This document shows positions 9,460-22,000 of a stretch of DNA of 64,000 nucleotides, piece by piece (the first letter of the stretch is position 1; every line of letters begins with the position of its first letter). Source of the stretch: Skeletonema marinoi (lineage: Eukaryota; Bacillariophyta; Thalassiosirophyceae; Thalassiosirales; Thalassiosiraceae); assembly GCA_030544225.1 (NCBI GenBank), contig CM060489.1:2809368-2873367 (forward strand), in the 5' to 3' direction. Below the pieces are notes generated by a model that saw only the letters and a program-made list of their open reading frames with translations, ran no database searches and was not told where the DNA came from. A program made the position numbers and the translations under genes.

Positions 9460-12400
9460 GTAGGACTATTGTGCGTCCGCGCTGAACTCCGTTCTGACTG
9501 GTAGAAAGAAGAAATCTTCCAATTTAAGACTTAATGAACATAAATATAAACTAGGAGCCCATCTCCTAGTCGTCACAACCCAGTGTGCGACCAACCGCTC
9601 AACCAGCGGTATGATCAAATTCTTAATGGGGGAATATCTACCCAATCTCGTTCTATCCTTGTAGATGCAAAGCCACAGCATCGCTAGAAGAGTAGTCTTG
9701 CATATTCCTCAAAACTGACTACTGTTTGCCCTCGTGTCCTTAGCTCATGGGAGTCATCTGAACACGAGGACTTGTTTTCAGGTAGTCAGTCTTATAAAAG
9801 AAACACCGCAGAACCAGTTTCACCTTCAGAAAAATCGCTTGTCCCAAGCCCTCATGTCCCTAGCTCGTAGGAGTCATCTGAACATGAGTGCTTGTTTAGG
9901 GTAGACAAACTGACCAATCGTCACGTTCACGTCGACCAACAGTATTTTAGTCAGGAAGACGCCCGGCAATACGATTTGAGCAGAAACCACGTTCGTCAAA
10001 GAAAGAATCGAAAACCCCCATCACCTCCGTACCGAGACTCAACTGTCCCGAGCACCATGGCAGCTCTCTCCTATTGTTGTAATGTCCCTTCTCTCCGGGC
10101 GCTTGGCAAGCACCCTCCATGGACATAGGATTAGCTCCACATTCGCGGCATGTAAGCCACAACATCTGCTTGTGCAGATTCCTAGTTCGATTGAATCAAA
10201 GAGTATACCTCTTTTTCATCGTCCCAAACTATCCCCACTCATTCATCGCGTGTTGCAATGAATTGCTTAGTTTGGCTTGCTTGAGTCTCGCTGGTCTGCA
10301 TAGTGTTCTTGTTTTAAATGCAGATGGACGCAAGGAACATCAAGTCTTGAAGATGCCTCCGTAGGCAAAGCCAATCTATCCTCCACCAAAGCAACTGAAA
10401 GGAAAGTCATGTTATCAACTATCCCACGTTGCATCCCCATCGCTCAATGATCATCTTCGCTGGGCATTTTACTCATTCTCTTCCTTGATGACTTAAAGGT
10501 CATCAACTCTATTCGACATCAGGAGTGCTGCAATCTGAGGTTGTCTATTCCTCATTCTCCTCTCAGTCGACCACTTGTCGTCCATCATCAAATACCTTCC
10601 AGCCGAAGGAGAAATCCTTCTGCTTTCATTGAAACTGACTCTGGATCATCATCGAATGATTTCTTATCCAACCTCAAAACCCCCCTCTAATCTAACCAGA
10701 GTCAGCAAAGCGTTGAACACTTCACGTGGTAGTATCATCAGAGGGCATCGCCACCAACGTGACATCGACCAGCGGTGCGTTATTTATATCCACCTTCCGC
10801 CGCTGTCATTCCATCAACCGGCTCGCTTGCTTGAGTCCACTTAACTGCATAGTATTTGTAATAAATACACGTCAAAAGCAACACCCACAAATTTTGATGG
10901 ATGCCACCGTAGACAAACAAAGCATGCGTTTCCACCACTGAAACGACGACTGAAGTAAGGCGCGTGACTGCCCTCCTTCGCCGCATCCCCAACAACCTGG
11001 CTTGCTGATGTCCACTGAACTGCATAGTATTAGGAGTGCAGTACACGTCAAGATCCGCCTCAACAATTCCGTTGAAGCCACGCTTTGCCAAGCCCTTTTC
11101 CACGATCGAAAGCGAATGAAGGTGTGTCACATGGCCACCTCGACCACCACCACACACGACTGAAGGTAGGTCTTTCTTACCTCCTTCGCTGTCTCCATCA
11201 TAGGCAAATCAACCTTTACCACCACCAAAGCAACTGAAGATAGGTTTGTAGCAACGTCTCTCCCTCGCTTCCTCCGTCTCCAAATCAAAATAGCTTGCTG
11301 GTGTCTACTGAGCTGCATAGTATGTGTAGGTCAACATACATCACCATCAGCACCAACAACCGTTAGACTGCCCCCACAGGCCAATCAAACTTTTCCACCA
11401 TTAGAAAAACGACTGAGAACTGACTCTCCATCGCTATCCCCACACTTAGCTGGCTTGCTCGAGTCTGCTGATTGCTTGGCGTATCTAGTGATTCGATACA
11501 CGTCATGGTGATCAACATCGTCAAGTCTATCAGAGGCCGGAAAGTTTCTCATTCTCTTCATTGATGACGCCGAAGCCATCAATCCAATTCGACTTCAGGT
11601 TCCAACAACGTAGGTTCAACTGATGAAGTTGAGCTGTTGAGGTAACGCCACCGGAGCCGGAGTGCATGCAACTAAATTGCTGGGTTCTCGCGGTATAAAA
11701 GGCATCAGACGAATAGCAAGCGTCAGAGTCGAAGACAAGCGGCACAACCGAAGGGAGTGCGGCGAAGGTAAATCCTCGTAATTCAACTACAGACTGTGCG
11801 TTGAAGCTATCATGAAGCAACACCGCCGGAGTGCATGCAACTAAATTGCTGGGTTCTCGCGGCGTAACGAGGCGGTCATAATAGACATGTCAAAGTCGAA
11901 GTCTTGAGAAAGAATGGGCGAAGCCAATGCACTGTCGGAGAAAGATGGCACGGCATGAAGATAGTAGGCAGTTTCGACGGAAAACACTGATAATAAACTT
12001 CCAAGGGAAGCGACCAACCGATAAGCTGGCATCCAACCTCAAAACCCCCCTCAAGACATACCCAGAGTTAGTGAATCTACAACAACTCCACGTCAAAGGA
12101 AGGCGACGATATAATCGAAAAGAACCTTTCCGTCACATAATAACGACTATGGAACCGCAAGGATGCACAGCCATTCAGGTTTCATGAAACTATCCACTAC
12201 AATAGGTTGTGTAAAAGACTACCTCATCCACCCACCGCCCGTGATTACAACATGTGTTGCAGACAAGCTCTATGTTGCATGCTCCATGAGATATCATCGC
12301 CAGCTAAACTACTCTCCACAGCATCATCGGGGACTTCATGCACGCACCAGGGCGTGCCGAGTCATGTTGTCTTGTCACCCTCCGCTCATTTCCCCCAACA

Positions 12401-13558
12401 ACTTGTATATCGAAGAAATCACCGCCACCGCAATACCAACGCCTCCTAAAGGCCAGTCCAAGGACCACACAGATAAACTCAACACTAAAAGTGTAATGAC
12501 ATGCGCCTTAACAACTAACTGTACGAGCCGCGAATATGTTAGCCGTAGTACAACCTTCCTCCCCTAGAACAATGCCCGAGAGGGACGAGGGACGAGCACC
12601 AAGAGGGCGCATGCTCCAACCTACAAATTCCTTCGATCCCAACATATTATGTGTCAGGAGACAACATAATAACCACGTGATCACCTATGGAAACTTCCAC
12701 CACTCCACTATCTCTCCGCTTCGAGAGAACCAACACAACAGTAAGAGTGCAACGATCAGATTTTAGATTGTTCCACCCACACAACCTGACCAGCAACTAG
12801 TGTTATTATCACTGATCAATACGGAGAGGGCTTTACGCCCATTTGGTTGTAACTCCATTGTAACATCTTATTTCCGTATATTGAAAGGATCACCGCCACC
12901 GCAATACCAACGCCTCATATACGTCCGTGAAAGACCCACACCGATACACTCGACACTAAAAGTGTAATGACATGCGCTTAACACCAACTGTACGAGCCGC
13001 GAATATATTAGCCGGTAGTACAACCTTCCCCCCCTAGAACAATGTCCGAGAGGGGCGAGGAACGAGCACCAAGAGGGCGCATGCTCAATCCTACACGATC
13101 CTTCAATCCCAACACATTATGCGCCAGAAGACAACATAATAAACACGTGCCAACCTATTATCCTTCTCAGCTTAAATAAAAATAATAAAGCGCCAGCTAT
13201 TTCCTCAAGTAAATAGTAGATCAATCTGCTCAGTATGAAGATTACTCTGCTCGCTTGCCGTAGATTTGCTCAAATAGGTTGTGTTCATTGCGTCTCTTCA
13301 TTGTTGATTTCTCCAGTCGACAAGTGATGACGTCATGACATGTAACGTTACATTGCTGTTTACTGTGACATTCATCCAAGGATCTGCTGCTGCTAACTTC
13401 GATCTGGATAATCCAAATCGACTCTCGAGCTTGGCTCTGTCGCCATCTCTCACGCAAGCATCAATTCAAGAATGGTAAACCTTATCACTCGACAGCCATC
13501 ACGTCGTCCAGCTTGTCCTTCTTCCCGTATACCAGCTAAACCAAAGTGGTACGACTCG
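9460..13558 (+). mobile_element. L/R cassette element, long form X2 (non-coding)
   Basis: A 4099-bp element joined directly to X1 (junction GACTCG/GTAGGAC). It has the same L and R as X1, but its 3.2-kb middle (about 9996-13177) is unrelated to the X1 middle. The middle is built from diverged internal duplications: a CTGCATAGTA-centred motif at about 10274, 10823, 10999, 11291 and 11449, mostly followed by a small hairpin and ACGTCA; a 40-bp repeat near 11656 and 11826; CCAACCTCAAAACCCC blocks near 10670 and 12033; and a roughly 265-bp pair at 12418 and 12890. No protein with recognisable domains; the small open frames look fortuitous. Confidence 0.75.
12418..13150 (-). repeat. Pair of diverged direct repeats of about 265 bp inside X2, possibly LTR-derived
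   Basis: Copies at about 12418-12680 and 12890-13150 share the CACCGCCACCGCAATACC block and many stretches after it, at roughly 85-90% identity. Read on the minus strand they begin TGTTGGGAT, as many Copia-type LTRs do. There is no coding interior, so at most this is a small, broken, old fossil. The LTR reading is tentative. Confidence 0.35.
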
Positions 13559-13702
13559 GTGTGGATAGCGGGCAGGGCAATATATTCGGCTCAATTGAGA
13601 TGTTGCCCTTATTGGCTATCCAACAGCCTCAGCCTCGTAGCTGTCCTGATGAGTCTCTAGATGATGGCCGACAGCCCACATATCTTTGCGGATAATCGCA
13701 TG
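13559..13702 (+). repeat. Satellite fragment between two L/R dimers
   Basis: 144 bp of the 194-bp satellite, from GTGTGGATAG to ATCGCATG. It continues the phase of the array on its left and is completed, after a 20.2-kb insertion, by AAGCGGCTGC at 33899. Confidence 0.95.
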
Positions 13703-14761
13703 GTAGGACTATTGTGCGTCCGCGCTGAACTCCGTTCTGACTGGTAGAAAGAAGAAATCTTCCAATTTAAGACTTAATGAACATAAATATAAACTAGGAG
13801 CCCATCTCCTAGTCGTCACAACCCAGTGTGCGACCAACCGCTCAACCAGCGGTATGATCAAATTCTTAATGGGGGAATATCTACCCAATCTCGTTCTATC
13901 CTTGTAGATGCAAAGCCACAGCATCGCTAGAAGAGTAGTCTTGCATATTCCTCAAAACTGACTACTGTTTGCCCTCGTGTCCTTAGCTCATGGGAGTAAT
14001 CTGAACACGAGGACTTGTTTTCAGGTAGTCAGTCTTATAAAAGAAACACCGCAGAACCAGTTTCACCTTCAGAAAAATCGCTTGTCCCAAGCCCTCATGT
14101 CCCTAGCTCGTAGGAGTCATCTGAACATGAGTGCTTGTTTAGGGTAGACAAACTGACCAATCGTCACGTTCACGTCGACCAACAGTATTTTAGTCAGGAA
14201 GACGCCCGGCAATACGATTTGAGCAGAAACCACGTTCAGCACCAAAGAGAACCAAGAAATACCCACATGAAATCCAAAAAAAGATACCAATACAACTCCT
14301 CGAATCAAAACTTCGCCTCGAAACTAAACTTCATTTGAAGCATAATCTCATTCCAATAAAAAGGGGTGGGTGGGTGGGAGAAAAATAATAAAGCGCCAGC
14401 TATTTCCTCAAGTAAATAGTAGATCAATCTGCTCAGTATGAAGATTACTCTGCTCGCTTGCCGTAGATTTGCTCAAATAGGTTGTGTTCATTGCGTCTCT
14501 TCATTGTTGATTTCTCCAGTCGACAAGTGATGACGTCATGACATGTAACGTTACATTGCTGTTTACTGTGACATTCATCCAAGGATCTGCTGCTGCTAAC
14601 TTCGATCTGGATAATCCAAATCGACTCTCGAGCTTGGCTCTGTCGCCATCTCTCACGCAAGCATCAATTCAAGAATGGTAAACCTTATCACTCGACAGCC
14701 ATCACGTCGTCCAGCTTGTCCTTCTTCCCGTATACCAGCTAAACCAAAGTGGTACGACTCG
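13703..14761 (+). mobile_element. L/R cassette element X1, second copy
   Basis: A 1059-bp copy that matches 8401-9459 almost base for base; one difference is GAGTAATC for GAGTCATC near 13997. It begins the second X1-X2 dimer, inserted at a different satellite position (ATCGCATG/AAGCGG) from the first dimer, again with no duplicated target bases. Confidence 0.85.
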
Positions 14762-17700
14762 GTAGGACTATTGTGCGTCCGCGCTGAACTCCGTTCTGAC
14801 TGGTAGAAAGAAGAAATCTTCCAATTTAAGACTTAATGAACATAAATATAAACTAGGAGCCCATCTCCTAGTCGTCACAACCCAGTGTGCGACCAACCGC
14901 TCAACCAGCGGTATGATCAAATTCTTAATGGGGGAATATCTACCCAATCTCGTTCTATCCTTGTAGATGCAAAGCCACAGCATCGCTAGAAGAGTAGTCT
15001 TGCATATTCCTCAAAACTGACTACTGTTTGCCCTCGTGTCCTTAGCTCATGGGAGTCATCTGAACACGAGGACTTGTTTTCAGGTAGTCAGTCTTATAAA
15101 AGAAACACCGCAGAACCAGTTTCACCTTCAGAAAAATCGCTTGTCCCAAGCCCTCATGTCCCTAGCTCGTAGGAGTCATCTGAACATGAGTGCTTGTTTA
15201 GGGTAGACAAACTGACCAATCGTCACGTTCACGTCGACCAACAGTATTTTAGTCAGGAAGACGCCCGGCAATACGATTTGAGCAGAAACCACGTTCGTCA
15301 AAGAAAGAATCGAAAACCCCCATCACCTCCGTACCGAGACTCAACTGTCCCGAGCACCATGGCAGCTCTCTCCTATTGTTGTAATGTCCCTTCTCTCCGG
15401 GCGCTTGGCAAGCACCCTCCATGGACATAGGATTAGCTCCACATTCGCGGCATGTAAGCCACAACATCTGCTTGTGCAGATTCCTAGTTCGATTGAATCA
15501 AAGAGTATACCTCTTTTTCATCGTCCCAAACTATCCCCACTCATTCATCGCGTGTTGCAATGAATTGCTTAGTTTGGCTTGCTTGAGTCTCGCTGGTCTG
15601 CATAGTGTTCTTGTTTTAAATGCAGATGGACGCAAGGAACATCAAGTCTTGAAGATGCCTCCGTAGGCAAAGCCAATCTATCCTCCACCAAAGCAACTGA
15701 AAGGAAAGTCATGTTATCAACTATCCCACGTTGCATCCCCATCGCTCAATGATCATCTTCGCTGGGCATTTTACTCATTCTCTTCCTTGATGACTTAAAG
15801 GTCATCAACTCTATTCGACATCAGGAGTGCTGCAATCTGAGGTTGTCTATTCCTCATTCTCCTCTCAGTCGACCACTTGTCGTCCATCATCAAATACCTT
15901 CCAGCCGAAGGAGAAATCCTTCTGCTTTCATTGAAACTGACTCTGGATCATCATCGAATGATTTCTTATCCAACCTCAAAACCCCCCTCTAATCTAACCA
16001 GAGTCAGCAAAGCGTTGAACACTTCACGTGGTAGTATCATCAGAGGGCATCGCCACCAACGTGACATCGACCAGCGGTGCGTTATTTATATCCACCTTCC
16101 GCCGCTGTCATTCCATCAACCGGCTCGCTTGCTTGAGTCCACTTAACTGCATAGTATTTGTAATAAATACACGTCAAAAGCAACACCCACAAATTTTGAT
16201 GGATGCCACCGTAGACAAACAAAGCATGCGTTTCCACCACTGAAACGACGACTGAAGTAAGGCGCGTGACTGCCCTCCTTCGCCGCATCCCCAACAACCT
16301 GGCTTGCTGATGTCCACTGAACTGCATAGTATTAGGAGTGCAGTACACGTCAAGATCCGCCTCAACAATTCCGTTGAAGCCACGCTTTGCCAAGCCCTTT
16401 TCCACGATCGAAAGCGAATGAAGGTGTGTCACATGGCCACCTCGACCACCACCACACACGACTGAAGGTAGGTCTTTCTTACCTCCTTCGCTGTCTCCAT
16501 CATAGGCAAATCAACCTTTACCACCACCAAAGCAACTGAAGATAGGTTTGTAGCAACGTCTCTCCCTCGCTTCCTCCGTCTCCAAATCAAAATAGCTTGC
16601 TGGTGTCTACTGAGCTGCATAGTATGTGTAGGTCAACATACATCACCATCAGCACCAACAACCGTTAGACTGCCCCCACAGGCCAATCAAACTTTTCCAC
16701 CATTAGAAAAACGACTGAGAACTGACTCTCCATCGCTATCCCCACACTTAGCTGGCTTGCTCGAGTCTGCTGATTGCTTGGCGTATCTAGTGATTCGATA
16801 CACGTCATGGTGATCAACATCGTCAAGTCTATCAGAGGCCGGAAAGTTTCTCATTCTCTTCATTGATGACGCCGAAGCCATCAATCCAATTCGACTTCAG
16901 GTTCCAACAACGTAGGTTCAACTGATGAAGTTGAGCTGTTGAGGTAACGCCACCGGAGCCGGAGTGCATGCAACTAAATTGCTGGGTTCTCGCGGTATAA
17001 AAGGCATCAGACGAATAGCAAGCGTCAGAGTCGAAGACAAGCGGCACAACCGAAGGGAGTGCGGCGAAGGTAAATCCTCGTAATTCAACTACAGACTGTG
17101 CGTTGAAGCTATCATGAAGCAACACCGCCGGAGTGCATGCAACTAAATTGCTGGGTTCTCGCGGCGTAACGAGGCGGTCATAATAGACATGTCAAAGTCG
17201 AAGTCTTGAGAAAGAATGGGCGAAGCCAATGCACTGTCGGAGAAAGATGGCACGGCATGAAGATAGTAGGCAGTTTCGACGGAAAACACTGATAATAAAC
17301 TTCCAAGGGAAGCGACCAACCGATAAGCTGGCATCCAACCTCAAAACCCCCCTCAAGACATACCCAGAGTTAGTGAATCTACAACAACTCCACGTCAAAG
17401 GAAGGCGACGATATAATCGAAAAGAACCTTTCCGTCACATAATAACGACTATGGAACCGCAAGGATGCACAGCCATTCAGGTTTCATGAAACTATCCACT
17501 ACAATAGGTTGTGTAAAAGACTACCTCATCCACCCACCGCCCGTGATTACAACATGTGTTGCAGACAAGCTCTATGTTGCATGCTCCATGAGATATCATC
17601 GCCAGCTAAACTACTCTCCACAGCATCATCGGGGACTTCATGCACGCACCAGGGCGTGCCGAGTCATGTTGTCTTGTCACCCTCCGCTCATTTCCCCCAA

Positions 17701-18831
17701 CAACTTGTATATCGAAGAAATCACCGCCACCGCAATACCAACGCCTCCTAAAGGCCAGTCCAAGGACCACACAGATAAACTCAACACTAAAAGTGTAATG
17801 ACATGCGCCTTAACAACTAACTGTACGAGCCGCGAATATGTTAGCCGTAGTACAACCTTCCTCCCCTAGAACAATGCCCGAGAGGGACGAGGGACGAGCA
17901 CCAAGAGGGCGCATGCTCCAACCTACAAATTCCTTCGATCCCAACATATTATGTGTCAGGAGACAACATAATAACCACGTGATCACCTATGGAAACTTCC
18001 ACCACTCCACTATCTCTCCGCTTCGAGAGAACCAACACAACAGTAAGAGTGCAACGATCAGATTTTAGATTGTTCCACCCACACAACCTGACCAGCAACT
18101 AGTGTTATTATCACTGATCAATACGGAGAGGGCTTTACGCCCATTTGGTTGTAACTCCATTGTAACATCTTATTTCCGTATATTGAAAGGATCACCGCCA
18201 CCGCAATACCAACGCCTCATATACGTCCGTGAAAGACCCACACCGATACACTCGACACTAAAAGTGTAATGACATGCGCTTAACACCAACTGTACGAGCC
18301 GCGAATATATTAGCCGGTAGTACAACCTTCCCCCCCTAGAACAATGTCCGAGAGGGGCGAGGAACGAGCACCAAGAGGGCGCATGCTCAATCCTACACGA
18401 TCCTTCAATCCCAACACATTATGCGCCAGAAGACAACATAATAAACACGTGCCAACCTATTATCCTTCTCAGCTTAAATAAAAATAATAAAGCGCCAGCT
18501 ATTTCCTCAAGTAAATAGTAGATCAATCTGCTCAGTATGAAGATTACTCTGCTCGCTTGCCGTAGATTTGCTCAAATAGGTTGTGTTCATTGCGTCTCTT
18601 CATTGTTGATTTCTCCAGTCGACAAGTGATGACGTCATGACATGTAACGTTACATTGCTGTTTACTGTGACATTCATCCAAGGATCTGCTGCTGCTAACT
18701 TCGATCTGGATAATCCAAATCGACTCTCGAGCTTGGCTCTGTCGCCATCTCTCACGCAAGCATCAATTCAAGAATGGTAAACCTTATCACTCGACAGCCA
18801 TCACGTCGTCCAGCTTGTCCTTCTTCCCGTA

Positions 18832-19038
18832 TTGGCGCGCGGCGGCGGGGCAAGCTTCTTGCGGCGTGCGGCGTGCGGCTTTCATTCACGACAATGGCCT
18901 CCCGCCAAATGTGCTAGCAGTCTCCATCCTACGCGAGAATCGAATAGTGTCTGCACACCTGTCAAGTGTACCATTCAAGTAACAAGATTGTTAATGTATT
19001 TTGTATTACAATTGTGTCTGATTTCGTACTTAATTTTT
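18832..19038 (-). other. Helitron 3' terminal region
   Basis: 207 bp between the Rep-helicase stop and the 3' end. The outer 60 bp are very GC-rich, with the hairpin GCAAG-AAG-CTTGC. The inner part is AT-rich. Confidence 0.6.
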
Positions 19039-22000
19039 TCAAAGAAGTTGAACGTCGTCTGGAATGGTCTGGTAACCCAGCAAGTTCAGAATTGGTCTTT
19101 CTTTGTTGTCCCTCAATCGTTGCTCGAAGCGAATGAGACTCTGTGGAACATTGAAGCTGCGCTCCAGGTCCAAGGGTTTCATGAGGTAGAGTCCAGCTAG
19201 TGTTCTCACCCTGGATAAGACGACGTAGACCCAGTTGGCGCATCGATAGTTCCAGTCATTGATAATGAGGACATCTTTGGACATTCCTTGCAGCTTGTGG
19301 CCTGTTGTTGCTATGTTAGAGTTGACAGGAACCTGTTTAACCTTGGCGTTGCCCACGGTTGTAGCAAAGGTTTCAGTAAGTGGGAACTTGATTGTGGCCG
19401 AAAATTCTTGTGGTTTGAGCCTGAAGGTTCGTGCTTTGGTGCCAGAAGGTGTGGGGTAGTGCTCGAATTCCATCCACTCAACGTCATCAACCGTCACAGT
19501 CCATACCTTCTTTCCGTCCCAATTTTTCCATCTCCTCTCCCGTCCATCCTTCCTGAGCTTGACCCTCAAGCATTTGCAAAGCGTACCGTTGCCTCGCCCT
19601 TGGTGGAGATCCTCATTTGTTATGCACATATGGTGGGATCCCGGGTAGATACGTAGTGCGGGCTCAATTTTAGCTCCATTTGCAGCAAAGTCAGTCGACC
19701 TTATGTCGTCATCTCCCAGCTGCGTGATGACGGTGTCGTGGAAAGCCGCGGAGGCCTTTCTGCGCTGCATTCGCTTTCGTTTTCGTTTTTTCTTCCCACC
19801 GCCTTTTTCATTTTCATCCTCAATCTCAGTCTGGTTTGCTATGGATACTGATGCCTCGATTATGAGAGTGTGGTCGGGAGGAGGGCTATTGTCAATGATG
19901 GCAGGGTGCATTTCTTCGATGTGCTTTTTGAACGTTGCTGCTGTGACGCCATTTCTTTCTTTGTTTGTAGAGCATGCAAAACATGCATCAGTTGCGCGTT
20001 CAGGCAATGTAAGTGCAGAGCCGACGACACGCTTGTTTATTAGCTCTCTGTCTTCACGTGTATCCTCCCCCATTCTCATTCTAGCTAATATTTCCCCAAA
20101 CTCGGGGTCGTCTTTGAATCTGTGGCTATTATCAAGAAAGATGGCACAGTTGATGGTATTCTCCCAAATTGAAGCTGCATCGGAGTTTGAGTAGAGGACA
20201 TCATCTTCTGCACAGATTGGCTTAAGCTGGTGGAAGTCGCCTGAGAAGACTATCGATACTCCTCCATATACTGCGTCATACCTTCCTGTGAGCTTTTTCA
20301 GTTGCCTGTCAAGTTTTACAACATCGCTTGCCTTGAAAAAAGATATTTCATCAATAATGAGTATGCGTACATCGTCTCGCCAAACAGCCCTCATTTCATC
20401 ATTGATCCTACTTTTGTTCAAGTGTGCTGCGCTGTGGATTGTTGTCCCGCCAAAGAGGGCTGCTGCCGAACCCGTTGTTGCTGTGAAGTAGAAAGTATTG
20501 TCATTGAAGGCGGCTGCGATAGCAGAGCAAAATCTGTGGCAATAGAGTTGGGCTGCTTCCATTGTTGTGCTTTTGCCACAACCAGCTGGGCCTGTAATGA
20601 ACATGATGAGCTGATCCTTCCCTCCCTTCGCTTTGAGATCTCGAACCAGACTTTGTTTTGTACGTTGCACATTTTCTTTCAAGGGGTCGAGTGTTGCTCC
20701 TAGCATGTCTCCTAGCTTGGTATCGTATTGTTCTCCCTCCGTGATGAGCTGGAGCAGAAATGTACAGCAGACTATTTGGTACGCGATGTATTGTTTATCA
20801 TCAAGATTGTACTTACTTCTTTCTCCCTTTGCAATCTCGTACATGGTGGGGATCTTGTTGAGACATTGCTGCTTTACCGATCCAGATTCTTCTCCATCAT
20901 CCATATCATTGTCATTTATGTCTCCATCTACAGCACCTTCGTCATTGCTACCAACAAGTAAAGAACCTTGAATGAAAGTGAGGATGTCCTCGTATCGAAG
21001 TGGAGCATTGGAGTTGAATGACGCGGGCTGTTGGTAAATGTTTGCGTCGGTGGTGTTTTGAGTGTACCCTGAGTTTGTGGAGGATGTTGATGTTGATGGC
21101 TCCTTTGCAGTTGCAAGTACTGATGCGTTTTTGTCGAAATGAGTTTTGATAGCGCTACATTCACGAACTCTTGCTCTCTTCATGATCTTGCCATGAGACC
21201 TGAGGTCTGTGTCAGCAAGCGGTTGTGGCTCGGATGCATGCAATTGTTGCAAACCATCATCATTCATATTATTGAAGAAGTCGCTTATGTCAATATCATA
21301 ACCATCATCTTTGTCCACGTCTTGTCTCTTTCGTTTTCCCGTACTCTTTGGAGTGTCCGTGTAGTAAGTGATCTTGCGTTTGGGTCGCTTCATTTCCTTC
21401 TCGGCAATGCGTCTCGTTTCAATGTTTTCCAGGATCATTCTACCTCGATTCCAAAAGTGTGCTGACGATGGATTCAAACCAATTGTGTCGTCGGTCGCTT
21501 CATCGTACTCCTTCGTCCCTCCCATGTCAACAAACTTCTGCCAGTATGAATCATTCTCCATCAAATCTTCGGCACGGTGGAATGGATAGAAAAGCATCAT
21601 GGCCGTTTTTGCGTACCTTTCTCTGTGTTGCAATGTTCCAGTATCTGTGGTGGAATCATCAAGCACGTCTAATGACTTCATGTCGCATAGGCTTGTGGCA
21701 AAATTAATGATGGGAATGACTGGATGTTTTCGTCTCGTAAGGTGGCAATACTTTTGGCCTTGATGACCCTTGGCAAACTTGAAGGATTTGGTGGTAGTGC
21801 TTTTGGCGTTCAATTGTTTGAAACTCTTGTATTTCTTATTGTACCACATCGTGTATTCGTAGAGACACAAGTTGTTCAGTTCCTCTGGTCGGTGGATGTA
21901 GTCGTAAGCAGAGCTATCAGCCCACGCAATTGCTTCCTTTGTATCGACATTCCAATTCCTCCGCAGGCGGAAATTCATGCCATCCTTTTCTTCTAGGACA

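Noticed and set aside
12418-13150. Complete LTR retrotransposon
   Set aside because: Only a diverged direct-repeat pair with no coding interior; listed as a possible old fossil at most.
8401-13558. X1/X2 as Helitrons
   Set aside because: Ends are GTAGG...ACTCG, not TC...CTRR, and insertion is not between A and T. The tandem, duplication-free pattern fits better with a circle-integrating element.
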